64,000 nt of DNA, taken from the NCBI RefSeq assembly GCF_004793475.1, contig NZ_SRYZ01000010.1, positions 1 to 64,000 of the forward strand. The letters are read 5' to 3'. Source of the DNA: Bacteroides muris (ex Afrizal et al. 2022) (GTDB lineage: Bacteria > Bacteroidota > Bacteroidia > Bacteroidales > Bacteroidaceae). Positions 1 to 8,105 of this stretch are shown here, piece by piece; position 1 is the first letter of the stretch; every line of letters begins with the position of its first letter. A program made the translations under genes and the position numbers. Below the pieces are notes generated by a model. That model made no database searches and was not told where the DNA came from. It saw only the letters and a list, made by a program, of their open reading frames with translations.

Positions 1-144
1 AGATACAAAGATAGCGATTTTATCTGACATTCACAAATAGAATCACTGTTATTTTAATGATAATCAGAGGATTATTCTAAAATTGTTGCTGACCAACCTG
101 ATTGTATTCGATTCGCTGAATAGTTACGAGGAATGGAATAAAAC

Positions 145-178
145 AAAAAAAGACTTAACTCCTAAAAGTTAAGCCTTT
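145..178 (-). terminator. Intrinsic terminator of the tRNA operon
   Basis: On the minus strand a hairpin with arms CTTAACT and AGTTAAG, extended by further pairs, is followed by a run of seven T. It lies directly downstream of the tRNA-Pro gene and would end the two-tRNA transcript. Confidence 0.7.
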
Positions 179-182
179 TCTG

Positions 183-255
183 TCGGAATGAGGCGACTCG
201 AACGCCCGACCCCTACGTCCCGAACGTAGTGCGCTACCAACTGCGCTACATTCCG
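183..255 (-). tRNA. tRNA-Pro (anticodon CGG)
   Basis: The minus strand folds into a full cloverleaf. The 7-bp acceptor stem is CGGAATG/CATTCCG, the D arm GCGC/GCGC, the anticodon stem CTACG/CGTAG with loop TTCGGGA (anticodon CGG, reading CCG), and the T loop TTCGAGT. The discriminator base is A at 183 and CCA is not encoded. It is the second gene of a two-tRNA unit, 15 bases after tRNA-Phe. Confidence 0.95.
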
Positions 256-270
256 ATTGCTTTTGAAAAG

Positions 271-343
271 TGGTGCCACCAGGAATCGAACCGGGGACAC
301 AAGGATTTTCAGTCCTTTGCTCTACCAACTGAGCTATGGCACC
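271..343 (-). tRNA. tRNA-Phe (anticodon GAA)
   Basis: Cloverleaf on the minus strand: acceptor stem GGTGCCA/TGGCACC, D arm GCTC/GAGC, anticodon stem AAGGA/TCCTT with loop CTGAAAA (anticodon GAA), and T loop TTCGATT. The discriminator base is A at 271. It is the first gene of the tRNA unit, with a promoter 18 bases upstream. Confidence 0.96.
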
Positions 344-360
344 TTTTTCGTTTGCGGGTG

Positions 361-390
361 CAAAGATAAAGAGTTTTTTTTATACTGCAA
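361..390 (-). promoter_or_regulatory. Promoter of the tRNA-Phe/tRNA-Pro unit
   Basis: Read on the minus strand, TTG (388-390) is followed after 19 bases by TATCTTTG (368-361). This fits the Bacteroides sigma-ABfr consensus (TTTG at -33, TAnnTTTG at -7). The tRNA-Phe 5' end is 18 bases downstream of the -7 box. Confidence 0.7.
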
Positions 391-412
391 GACTTTTTGA
401 GGAAAAAATATC

Positions 413-451
413 TAAAAAGGTGCCTCTTACTCTATGGAACGAGGCACCTTA
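413..451 (-). terminator. Terminator downstream of mdh
   Basis: Arms AAGGTGCCTC (417-426) and GAGGCACCTT (441-450) form a 10-bp stem. On the minus strand the right-hand side is followed by TTTTTAGA. It lies about 30 bases after the mdh stop codon. Confidence 0.75.
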
Positions 452-480
452 CTTTTGAGAATCACTTGCTATCGAAGAAA

Positions 481-1482
481 TTAGTCGATATTCGGATTGA
501 TGCTGTGCCAGTCTTTGATGGCAGGCAGTACACCCATTTCTATCACCTCGTCACGAAGTTTGCAGAGGTGGGCATAGCTTTCTTTCAGCTTGGTTTCTTC
601 TTCGGGTGTGCCGTTCAGCTCCTTGTAGTGTACACCGTCTTTGGTAATTTCAGTTTCCATTGCCATCATGATGTGGTCGAAGCCGTGGCTGTGTACATAT
701 GTACCGGCAGGCCAGCGGAACGGTTTGCCCCCCATCGCTGCGGCTATCATTTCGATGGAGACGTATGCCGGGCTCTGGAAGGAAGAACGTCCACGGAGGG
801 CGATGATGTTGGCACCGCCTTTGGTTACCTTAGTCTGGATTTCAGCCCATTGTTCTTTGGTCAAGGCAGGGGTACCGATGATGTCGAGCAACGGTTTACC
901 GTCCACTTTGGCGGTAGAGGCGTATACGGCCATCTGCTCACCATGACCGCCATAGGTACGGCAATTTTCGATTTTGTCGGGAGCAATGCCGAAGTGCTTG
1001 GAAAGCTCGCTGCGCAGGCGGGTACTGTCGAGGGCAGCCAGTGTGGTCACTTGTGAAGGTTTCAGGCCGGAATACAATAGGGTAATCAGACCGGTGATGT
1101 CGGCAGGATTGAAAATAACAACCACGTGCTTTACATCGGGGCAGTAGGCTTTTACATTCTTACCGAATTCTTCGGCAATAGCGGCATTCCCCTTCAATAA
1201 GTCTTCACGTGTCATGCCTGCTTTGCGGGCGGCACCACCTGATGATACTACATACTTAGCGCCGGTCAGCGCTTCCTTGATGTCGGAGGTAAATGTGATG
1301 TTCATTCCTTCGAATCCGCAGTGGAACAGCTCTTCGGCCACACCTTCCAGTCCGGGAGCATAAGGGTCGTACAGACATAGGTTCGGAGTGAGATGCATCA
1401 TGATTGCTGTCTGCGCCATGTTTGAACCAATCATGCCGGCTGCGCCGACGATTGTCAATTTGTCATTTGTCAGAAATTCCAT
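481..1482 (-). CDS. mdh: Malate dehydrogenase
   Basis: Cytosolic NAD-dependent enzyme interconverting malate and oxaloacetate. In Bacteroides this is the reductive step toward fumarate and succinate. The 333-residue product has the Rossmann glycine motif GAAGMIG (13-19), an acidic NAD-ribose residue in LYDP (D39), the substrate-binding arginine stretch GGAARKAGMTRED (82-94), the D152/R155 region, and the catalytic histidine in YGGHGEQ (H180). The length is normal for the lactate/malate dehydrogenase family, and the R-rich mobile loop favours malate over lactate. It is monocistronic: a -7 box TATCTTTG lies 55 bases upstream and a hairpin terminator follows. The only doubt is malate versus lactate specificity, and MDH is strongly favoured. 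Confidence 0.95.
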   Translation of the reverse strand: MEFLTNDKLTIVGAAGMIGSNMAQTAIMMHLTPNLCLYDPYAPGLEGVAEELFHCGFEGMNITFTSDIKEALTGAKYVVSSGGAARKAGMTREDLLKGNAAIAEEFGKNVKAYCPDVKHVVVIFNPADITGLITLLYSGLKPSQVTTLAALDSTRLRSELSKHFGIAPDKIENCRTYGGHGEQMAVYASTAKVDGKPLLDIIGTPALTKEQWAEIQTKVTKGGANIIALRGRSSFQSPAYVSIEMIAAAMGGKPFRWPAGTYVHSHGFDHIMMAMETEITKDGVHYKELNGTPEEETKLKESYAHLCKLRDEVIEMGVLPAIKDWHSINPNID

Positions 1483-1536
1483 AATCTTTTTTTATTTAAA
1501 AGTGAGTAATATCTTTTCTTGCTGATTGTCACGATA

Positions 1537-1544
1537 CAAAGATA
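1537..1544 (-). promoter_or_regulatory. Promoter -7 box of mdh
   Basis: CAAAGATA on the plus strand reads TATCTTTG on the minus strand, a perfect TAnnTTTG box, 54 bases before the mdh ATG. No clear -33 TTTG is visible. Confidence 0.6.
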
Positions 1545-1640
1545 ACCCTTTTTGAAGAGAGTTGTTCATAGAAAAAAGTTATCTTTTAGAGCAAAAAGTT
1601 ATTTCTTCTTTCCTAACTGCTGTATTGTACCTAAATTACT

Positions 1641-1648
1641 TATCTTTG
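1641..1648 (+). promoter_or_regulatory. Promoter -7 box of the CvfB-like gene
   Basis: TATCTTTG, 28 bases before the ATG at 1677. It is divergent from the mdh promoter with about 95 bases between the two boxes. Confidence 0.6.
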
Positions 1649-1676
1649 TTGGGAAAATGAAGATAAGTAAGAAACT

Positions 1677-2513
1677 ATGAGCATTGAGTTAGGAAAGTAC
1701 AATACGCTGGAAGTGGTGAAAGAGGTAGACTTCGGCATGTATCTGGACGGTGGCGAAGAAGGTGAAATTCTGCTCCCGTCGCGTTATGTTCCCCAAGACT
1801 GTAAAGTGGGAGATGAACTGAACGTTTTTATATACCTTGATAATGAAGAACGCCTGGTTGCCACTACCTTGACACCGCTGGTGCAGGTCGGACAGTTTGC
1901 CTGCTTGGAGGTGGCGTGGATTAACCAGTATGGCGCTTTCCTCAACTGGGGATTGATGAAGGATCTTTTTGTCCCTTTCCGCGAGCAAAAGATGAAGATG
2001 CAGGTGGGAAAGAAGTATGTGGTTCATGCCCATCTGGACGATGAGAGCTATCGCATCGTGGCATCGGCCAAGGTAGAACGTTATCTTTCCAAAGAGAAGG
2101 CTGCTTATGAGCCGGGGCAGGAGGTGGATATCCTGATTTGGCAGAAGACGGACCTGGGATTCAAGACAATCATAAACAATGAATATGGCGGCTTGCTGTA
2201 CGAGAACGAGATATTTCAGCCACTGCACACGGGCATGACGATGAAGGCATACGTGAAGCAGGTGCGTGAAGACGGCAAGATAGACCTGCTGCTGCAAAAA
2301 CCGGGGCAGGCCAAAGTGGAAGACTTTTCGGTCACCCTGCTGGACTATATCCGTGACCAGGGCGGACGGACGACCTTGAATGACAAGAGTCCGGCGGAAG
2401 AAATCTATGCAACTTTCGGTGTCAGCAAGAAAACCTTCAAGAAAGCTGTGGGCGACTTGTACAAGAAACATTTGGTTGTATTGGAGGAAGATGAAATCAA
2501 GATTAGGAATTAG
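1677..2513 (+). CDS. CvfB-like S1 RNA-binding protein
   Basis: 278-residue soluble protein of the CvfB/YitL family. Its members carry repeated S1-type OB folds and a C-terminal winged helix and bind RNA; in staphylococci CvfB modulates virulence gene expression. Visible features: an N-terminal S1-like unit with a glycine-rich loop (DGGEEGEILLPSRY, residues 24-37), a second unit VAWINQYGAFLNWGLMKDLF (about 78-97), a third around GFKTIINNEYGGLLYENEIF, and a C-terminal helix-rich part TFGVSKKTFKKAVGDLYK. The start is the ATG 28 bases after a TATCTTTG box. A strong hairpin terminator follows. The role in Bacteroides is not established; the family assignment is confident. Confidence 0.85.
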   Translation: MSIELGKYNTLEVVKEVDFGMYLDGGEEGEILLPSRYVPQDCKVGDELNVFIYLDNEERLVATTLTPLVQVGQFACLEVAWINQYGAFLNWGLMKDLFVPFREQKMKMQVGKKYVVHAHLDDESYRIVASAKVERYLSKEKAAYEPGQEVDILIWQKTDLGFKTIINNEYGGLLYENEIFQPLHTGMTMKAYVKQVREDGKIDLLLQKPGQAKVEDFSVTLLDYIRDQGGRTTLNDKSPAEEIYATFGVSKKTFKKAVGDLYKKHLVVLEEDEIKIRN

Positions 2514-2558
2514 TTCCTGTCATTAGGAATTTCCCTACTCGCAAATAGAGATAATCAT

Positions 2559-2588
2559 TAGGGAGGGGAATTTCCTCTCCCTATTTTT
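2559..2588 (+). terminator. Terminator after the CvfB-like gene
   Basis: TAGGGAG pairs with CTCCCTA around an inner GGAA/TTCC stem, then TTTTTG. It ends just before the start of the next gene, so that gene must have its own promoter or receive read-through. Confidence 0.8.
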
Positions 2589-2613
2589 GTCGTACAATAA
2601 AAAAAGAAAAGTT

Positions 2614-3303
2614 ATGATACGTCATTTAATACTGAGTGGTTATCTGCTTCTGGCAACGTTGCCCGCAATGAAAGCGGTGTCCATAGATGGAATCCGTATA
2701 GAAAGTCCACACCGTAAAATTGTGGTATTGGTTGACGGGCAGCAGATTTGCCTGCCTACTTTCAGTTGTTTTGTTGCCAATCTGCATGGTAGTTACCAGG
2801 TGGAGGTTTATGAAGCACCATCCCATGGGGAGAATCCCCGAAGAGGAAAACTGTTGTATGATGAACGTGTGCATTGCTCCATCAATGAAGTGAAAGATAT
2901 TCTCATTCCGAAAGACAAAAGAGTCAGTGGAAACCGGGGTACTTCCAATCATCACAAACCCGGCAGGCCAGGTGACAGACCGATAGAAGGACAGTATGAA
3001 CGGGTAATGTCCCCTTCTGCCTTCGAACAGTTCATGGGGCTGATGGAAAAACAGAACTTCGATTCAGATCGCAAGGAAGTACTAGACCATGCCTTGCTGA
3101 CCTCTTGGTTCACTACTGACCAGTGTATCCGTCTGATGGATTTTTATCGTTTCGATAGTGAGAAGAAGCAGTTGATGAAGAAGATTTATCCTAAAATAGC
3201 CGATAAACCGAATTTCTATTATGCGATAGACAAGCTGACCTTCTCGTCGGACAAGAACGAGATAAATGCTTTCATTAAACAATATCATGAGAAGAATAAC
3301 TAA
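2614..3303 (+). CDS. Exported DUF4476-domain protein
   Basis: 230-residue protein of unknown function. A signal peptide (MIRHLILSGYLLLATLPAMKA) is followed by a beta-rich middle part, a glycine/proline linker (GRPGDRP) and a C-terminal helical DUF4476-type domain (SPSAFEQFMGLMEKQNFDSD onward) with repeated short helices. I chose ATG 2614 because the signal peptide begins there; an upstream in-frame TTG at 2587 would add a charged leader inside the terminator stem. It is followed after 13 bases by another exported protein with a strong ribosome-binding site, so the two are probably one transcript. DUF4476 is named from the pattern of the C terminus and has no known activity. Confidence 0.7.
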   Translation: MIRHLILSGYLLLATLPAMKAVSIDGIRIESPHRKIVVLVDGQQICLPTFSCFVANLHGSYQVEVYEAPSHGENPRRGKLLYDERVHCSINEVKDILIPKDKRVSGNRGTSNHHKPGRPGDRPIEGQYERVMSPSAFEQFMGLMEKQNFDSDRKEVLDHALLTSWFTTDQCIRLMDFYRFDSEKKQLMKKIYPKIADKPNFYYAIDKLTFSSDKNEINAFIKQYHEKNN

Positions 3304-3316
3304 AAAAGGAGGGATT

Positions 3317-4234
3317 ATGAAACGGATTATATTTATATTTCTTGCCGCTATGATGAGTACAGCTGTTTGCAGTGCGGCAATGAGCAACAGCAAAGTGCGT
3401 AAAGAGACCCGCTTTCTTACGGACAAGATGGCTTATGAATTGAACCTGAATACAGAACAGTATAATGACGTGTACGAAATAAACTATGATTTCATTTCCG
3501 GTATACGCTATTTGATGGATGACGTACTTCGGGGGGAGGAATGGGCTTTGAATCGCTATTACGATTATCTGGATGTGCGCAATGACGACCTTCGATGGGT
3601 GCTGAATAACCGACAGTACGGCCGTTTTATGCAGGCCGCCTATTTTTACCGTCCGGTTTATGTAAGTGGTGGGCGTTGGTCTTTTAGGGTTTACATCACT
3701 TACACCAATCATAATCATTTCTATTTCCCGCGGCCGTATCATTACCGTACATATTGCGGTGGGCATTGTCGTACGCACTATCACAACAGCTATTATCGCG
3801 GGCGTTACCATCATCCGCACTATACCGGTTCGTGGAGTATTCGGAATGAAAAGTCGTATCACACCAGCCGCCGTTCAGATTTCGGTTCGGTGAACATCCG
3901 CCCTAATTCGCATAAGCGTCCGGCAGGCAGGGATGATGTATATACCACGCGACGTAGCAACGGTAGTAATAATCGCATTAGCACAGGTACACGTAACAGC
4001 AGTACGCGACGTAGTAGTGTGGATAGTGGCAGAAAGTCGAGTAAAGAGAAAATAGAAACCACAAGAACTAAAAATAATGATAAGAGCCCCAGCCGTAGCA
4101 GGGTAAAGACGGCAAGCAAGGAAAGAAGAAATGCTTCCGGCGTACGGAGTTCCGAAAGCCGTCGCAGCAGCTCTTCAAGCACTACCCGCAGTTCTACCGG
4201 CAGTAGCTCTTCCCGCTCTTCGGAAAGGAGATAG
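3317..4234 (+). CDS. Exported protein with His/Tyr-rich and Arg/Ser-rich tail
   Basis: 305-residue protein I do not recognise. After a signal peptide (MKRIIFIFLAAMMSTAVCSA) comes a helical segment of about 90 residues (KMAYELNLNTEQYNDVYEIN and on). Next is a low-complexity stretch rich in His, Tyr and Arg (roughly residues 125-185), then a tail of about 110 residues dominated by Ser, Arg, Thr and Lys with almost no hydrophobic residues. ATG 3317 is preceded by AAAGGAGGG (3306-3314), one of the few strong Shine-Dalgarno sequences in this window; an in-frame ATG at 3266 lies inside the previous gene and lacks one. The His/Tyr part could bind metal or the cell wall, but that is a guess. Confidence 0.65.
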   Translation: MKRIIFIFLAAMMSTAVCSAAMSNSKVRKETRFLTDKMAYELNLNTEQYNDVYEINYDFISGIRYLMDDVLRGEEWALNRYYDYLDVRNDDLRWVLNNRQYGRFMQAAYFYRPVYVSGGRWSFRVYITYTNHNHFYFPRPYHYRTYCGGHCRTHYHNSYYRGRYHHPHYTGSWSIRNEKSYHTSRRSDFGSVNIRPNSHKRPAGRDDVYTTRRSNGSNNRISTGTRNSSTRRSSVDSGRKSSKEKIETTRTKNNDKSPSRSRVKTASKERRNASGVRSSESRRSSSSSTTRSSTGSSSSRSSERR

Positions 4235-4240
4235 AAGAAC

Positions 4241-4283
4241 AAAAAACTCCCCTCTTGTCAGCCTGGAGGCAGGGAGAGGGGAG
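4241..4283 (-). terminator. Terminator of the ABC exporter operon
   Basis: CTCCCCTCT (4247-4255) pairs with AGAGGGGAG (4275-4283). On the minus strand the hairpin is followed by TTTTTTG (4246-4241). It lies 36 bases past the TolC-like stop and 7 bases past the convergent plus-strand gene, so it may also block read-through from that side. Confidence 0.8.
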
Positions 4284-4318
4284 AATCAAACACAACAACT
4301 AAAATTATACATCTTTTT

Positions 4319-5647
4319 TTATTCAATCGGTTCTCCCTTATAGAAATCCAGAATCTTGGTACGGAACAGATAGTCATACTTGGCTTGCAACTCGTCTGAT
4401 TGGGATTTCATAAGGTTCTGTTTTGCTTCATTGTATTCTACGGCATTTGCTTTTCCGTTCTCATACTTTTCGCTCATCAGCTTGAAAGACTCTTCGCTGG
4501 CAACGGTGGCTGTATGGCTGCTGGTATATTTGCTTTCGGCAGCAGCGGCGTTGTACCATGCCTGCTGGATTTCCTTGTAAAGCGTCTTTTTGGCATTATC
4601 CAGTTGCAAGGCATAGTTCTCGCGTTGCAGGCGTGCCGTGCGTACCCGGTTACGGGTAGAGAGGCGGTTGAAAATAGGTACGCTGAGGTTGAAGCCTACA
4701 TATTTGTTGAAGTTATCGTTCATCTGCTGGCTGAAGGTACGGTCAATGGTAGAATAGTAATTCGTACCGAGACTACCGTTCAGACTCAGTTGTGGGTAGT
4801 AGTTGCTCTGGGCGATGCGGATGCTGTGCTTGCTACCCTCCAGACGGAACTGTGCAGCCTGGATGGAGGCTTTACTTACCATAGCTGTTTGGAATATTTC
4901 ATCCGGAGGAGTGAGAGGAACCAGATTCAGATTGACTGCCGGAGATTCCAGATTGAACCCTTCCGGTGTTTCCAGTTCGATAAGCTGGCTAAGGTCGAGC
5001 AGGGCCAACTTATAGTTGTTGTTTGTCTGCACTACATTCATCTCGTCTTGTGCCACACGTGCTTTGGCTTCTGCCAGTTCTGCCGGAGAGGCTTTTCCCA
5101 AGTCGGCAAGCCGGCTGATGCGGACATATTGCTCTTTGCTCAATTGCACTTGTCCCAACGCCACCTGGTGGAGCTCTTCATTGAACAGCACCTGAAGGTA
5201 GGCCGAAGCTATATTGATGGCAATGTCTTCCTTGGCTTTGTCCAGGTCGGCAATGGCAGCTTTGAGGTTTAGTTTGGCCAATGCATACTGGTGGGGAATT
5301 TCCAGACCGGTAAAGATAGGTATGCTGGTATTGACAGACATATTAGTGCCGTGGCTGCTGGTGTTGACGTATACAGTGGAATAGTCTCCCGTATCCTCAT
5401 TTTTGATGGCTGTTTGCGTACGTCCCCAGTTCCAGCTCTGACCGGCACTGGCATTCAGGTTCGGCAGTCGTGCCCATTTGGCTGTATTTACTTCGACAGC
5501 ACTCTGTTCGGCAGCGTTGGCTGTCTGGCGGATACTGATGTTATGCTCGATGGCATAGTCTATGCATTGGCGTAAAGACCATCGTTCCTGCGCCTGCACT
5601 GAGATACTGCCGAATATTGCGAGGTATAAGAATATCTTTTTATTCAT
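4319..5647 (-). CDS. TolC-family outer-membrane channel protein
   Basis: 442-residue outer-membrane efflux protein, the exit duct of the tripartite exporter encoded upstream. A signal peptide (MNKKIFLYLAIFGSISVQAQ) precedes two repeats of the OEP type with long alpha-helical, Gln/Ala/Lys-rich stretches such as DKAKEDIAINIASAYLQVL and RENYALQLDNAKKTLYKEIQ, and the family motif QRWSLRQCIDYAIEHN-like N terminus. The length is typical for TolC homologues. It is the last gene of the operon, 30 bases after the adaptor gene, and is followed by an intrinsic terminator. The exported substrate cannot be told from sequence. Confidence 0.9.
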   Translation of the reverse strand: MNKKIFLYLAIFGSISVQAQERWSLRQCIDYAIEHNISIRQTANAAEQSAVEVNTAKWARLPNLNASAGQSWNWGRTQTAIKNEDTGDYSTVYVNTSSHGTNMSVNTSIPIFTGLEIPHQYALAKLNLKAAIADLDKAKEDIAINIASAYLQVLFNEELHQVALGQVQLSKEQYVRISRLADLGKASPAELAEAKARVAQDEMNVVQTNNNYKLALLDLSQLIELETPEGFNLESPAVNLNLVPLTPPDEIFQTAMVSKASIQAAQFRLEGSKHSIRIAQSNYYPQLSLNGSLGTNYYSTIDRTFSQQMNDNFNKYVGFNLSVPIFNRLSTRNRVRTARLQRENYALQLDNAKKTLYKEIQQAWYNAAAAESKYTSSHTATVASEESFKLMSEKYENGKANAVEYNEAKQNLMKSQSDELQAKYDYLFRTKILDFYKGEPIE

Positions 5648-5677
5648 ATCGTATATCTTTTTAAGCTATTCCGTTTG

Positions 5678-6781
5678 TTAATCCTTTTTCTCTGCACTGC
5701 GAATTTTGTCTTGGGCAGTGATGCCGCTTTTGATGGCAATTTTTATGCCGTCACTCATGCCGACCTGGATGGGGCGGCGTTCGAACTTCTGTACCGGTAC
5801 GCTGTCCGTCATTACGTATACAAAGGTGCTGTCACCATTGAATTCAACGGTACTTTCCGGTACGGCAAGTATTTTCCGGGCACGGTCTAATACGATTTCT
5901 GCGTTGGCAGAATAGCCGGAACGTATCTGTACGCTGTCCGGTGCGGCAATGGCAGCTTTGATTTCAAACTGGTTGGCACCGTTTTCTTCCACACCCTTCG
6001 GAGATATGTATTCCAGCGTGGCATCGAACGAAAGATTCTGCAGGGCGCCGATTGTCAGTTTCACCGGCATGCCTTCGTGCACACGGCCCACTTCCGTTTC
6101 GTCAATGTTGCCGCGGAAAATCAAATCGTTCATGTTGGCAACGGTAGCGATGGTGGTTCCGTCATTGAAAGTGTTACTCATGATAACCGAGTTACCTACT
6201 TTGATGGGCACATCCAGAATCAGACCGGTGATGGTAGAACGAATCAATGTGCTGCTGAAAGAGGCGCTGTTCTTGGTGATACCTTCTTTCACGATTTCCA
6301 GATTGTCTTTGGCTGTTTGTAACTCTTCGCGCGCCTGCTTTACGCTCACTTCGCCTTTTTCGTATTCTTCGGCGCTGATAAGCTTGTCATTGTACAGTTT
6401 CTGGGTACGTGCAAAATCTGTCTCTGCTTGGGTTGCGTTGATTTCTGCCAATCGTACACGGCTTTCGGCAGAGTTCAATTGTCCTAATTCGGGTATTACC
6501 TTTACTTTGGCAAGTACTTCCCCTTGCTTTACGCTTTGTCCTGCTTCCTTGTATACTTCGGCAATGATACCGGAAATCTGTGGCTTGATAAGGACTTCAT
6601 CTCTCGGTTCCACTTTGCCGGTGGCTACGGTAGTCTTTTCAAGGTCTGTCACTTCCGGAACTATTGTTTCGTATACTGTTACTTTAGGTTGGGACTTCTG
6701 GTACAGAAATATGAATGTCCAAATGAATAAGGCAGCAATTACTACCAATAATGCGATTTTCAGAAACTTCTTTGTTTTCAT
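5678..6781 (-). CDS. Periplasmic adaptor (MacA/HlyD-like)
   Basis: 367-residue membrane-fusion protein linking the inner-membrane ABC permeases to the TolC-like channel. One N-terminal membrane helix (about residues 8-27) is followed by a barrel-sandwich (lipoyl-like) half-motif GKVEPRDEVLIKPQISG and a coiled-coil hairpin (about 100-165, AESRVRLAEINATQAETDFA). The second lipoyl half and a beta-barrel region complete it (TVEFNGDSTFVYVMTDS near the C terminus). It sits between permease 2 (77 bases) and the channel gene (30 bases). Domain order and context match MacA rather than RND adaptors, because the neighbours are ABC components. Confidence 0.9.
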   Translation of the reverse strand: MKTKKFLKIALLVVIAALFIWTFIFLYQKSQPKVTVYETIVPEVTDLEKTTVATGKVEPRDEVLIKPQISGIIAEVYKEAGQSVKQGEVLAKVKVIPELGQLNSAESRVRLAEINATQAETDFARTQKLYNDKLISAEEYEKGEVSVKQAREELQTAKDNLEIVKEGITKNSASFSSTLIRSTITGLILDVPIKVGNSVIMSNTFNDGTTIATVANMNDLIFRGNIDETEVGRVHEGMPVKLTIGALQNLSFDATLEYISPKGVEENGANQFEIKAAIAAPDSVQIRSGYSANAEIVLDRARKILAVPESTVEFNGDSTFVYVMTDSVPVQKFERRPIQVGMSDGIKIAIKSGITAQDKIRSAEKKD

Positions 6782-6858
6782 CTTATATTTACGATTTAAT
6801 TATTTACGATTGATATAGCCATTATTTCATGGCTTACGGTTAGTGGTCTCTCTATAGT

Positions 6859-8100
6859 TTATTCATCCCTGATTGCTTCAATTGGCTTGATTGCCATGGC
6901 ACGGTAAGCAGGTGCCAGTCCCGCAAGCACTCCCAATGCGATGAGGAGGATGCAGGTTCCGATAGCCAGTCCGAATGAAACCTGATAGTGGGTTTTGATG
7001 ACTCCAGGGGCATTGGCTGCTTTTTCCAATATTTGCAGCACAAATACTGCAAAAGAAATACCTGCCATGCCTGCTATGGTTGTCAGTACCATGCTTTCCG
7101 AAAGAATTTGTTGCAGGATGTCTTTAGGACGGGCACCGATGGCACGCCGTATGCCTATTTCCGTAGTACGTTCCTTGACGGTTACCATCATGATATTCGA
7201 TACGCCGATGGCTCCGGCGAACAATGTGCCCAGACCTACCATCCAAATAAGAAAGCGTACTCCGGTCATTAGGTTGTCCATCATGGAGAACATGGCTTCC
7301 GCATTCAGGAACATGACGGCTTGTTTGTCATCGGGAGCAATGTAATGTGCTGCTTTTACGAGGCGTTCTACTTCGGGTTGCACGTCTTTTACTCTTATTC
7401 CCGGTTTCATGATGAAACATATCAAATCCAGTTTCTTTCCGAGGTTGTAGGTCTGCTGCATGGTGGAGAAAGGCAATACAATGGCCTCGGAGGCTTGTCC
7501 TTGTATGTTGACATTACCTTCGGATGAACACATTCCGATAATCTGGTAATAGATGCCGTTCACCCGAACATATTTGCCGCAGGGGTCTTCTCCCGGTTTA
7601 AAGAGACTTTCGTATACACGTTTGCCGATAACACATACTTTACGTGACTCTTTGATGTCGACGTCGTTGATAAAACGGCCGTAAGCCATTTCCTGATGTT
7701 CTATCTGCTCATACTCCGGGTACAGCCCCTTTACGCTACATTCATATTTATTTTCTCCATAGACAGCGGTCTGTCCCCAAAGGGCAAATGAAGGTGTGGC
7801 GAGTGCGATGCCGTCCACACTGCGTACGCGGTCTACATCTTCCATCTCCAGATCCCACCAGCGTCCCTTGCGGAATCCCTTGTAGGCTTCGCTTGTCTTT
7901 TGTGTGGCGATAAAGCCCGAATTTGTAGCAAATCCTTCGAACTGGGATTTCAGTTCTTCCTGCATGCCTTGTCCGCCACCGATTAGCGCCACCAGCATAA
8001 AGATGCCCCAGAATACACCGAATGCCGTCAGCAGGCTTCTTGTCTTGTTTCTTGTTATTGTGATGAGGATTTCCTCACACGTATCTATGTCTATTCTCAT
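6859..8100 (-). CDS. ABC transporter permease (MacB/FtsX type), second copy
   Basis: 413-residue inner-membrane protein. One N-terminal helix (about 20-43, LLTAFGVFWGIFMLVALIGG) is followed by a large MacB_PCD periplasmic domain. Three C-terminal helices form the FtsX-like domain, with the conserved stretch GVSNIMMVTVKERTTEIGIR and RRAIGARPKDI just after. It ends in the expected AYRAMAIKPIEAIRDE. It lies 5 bases after the first permease and probably pairs with it as a heterodimer driven by the separate ATPase at 9420-10136, unlike E. coli MacB where ATPase and permease are fused. Confidence 0.9.
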   Translation of the reverse strand: MRIDIDTCEEILITITRNKTRSLLTAFGVFWGIFMLVALIGGGQGMQEELKSQFEGFATNSGFIATQKTSEAYKGFRKGRWWDLEMEDVDRVRSVDGIALATPSFALWGQTAVYGENKYECSVKGLYPEYEQIEHQEMAYGRFINDVDIKESRKVCVIGKRVYESLFKPGEDPCGKYVRVNGIYYQIIGMCSSEGNVNIQGQASEAIVLPFSTMQQTYNLGKKLDLICFIMKPGIRVKDVQPEVERLVKAAHYIAPDDKQAVMFLNAEAMFSMMDNLMTGVRFLIWMVGLGTLFAGAIGVSNIMMVTVKERTTEIGIRRAIGARPKDILQQILSESMVLTTIAGMAGISFAVFVLQILEKAANAPGVIKTHYQVSFGLAIGTCILLIALGVLAGLAPAYRAMAIKPIEAIRDE

Positions 8101-8105
8101 AATCT

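Noticed and set aside
397-1056. 219-codon plus-strand frame antisense to mdh
   Set aside because: It is a shadow of the well-supported mdh gene, has no family resemblance and overlaps the mdh terminator.
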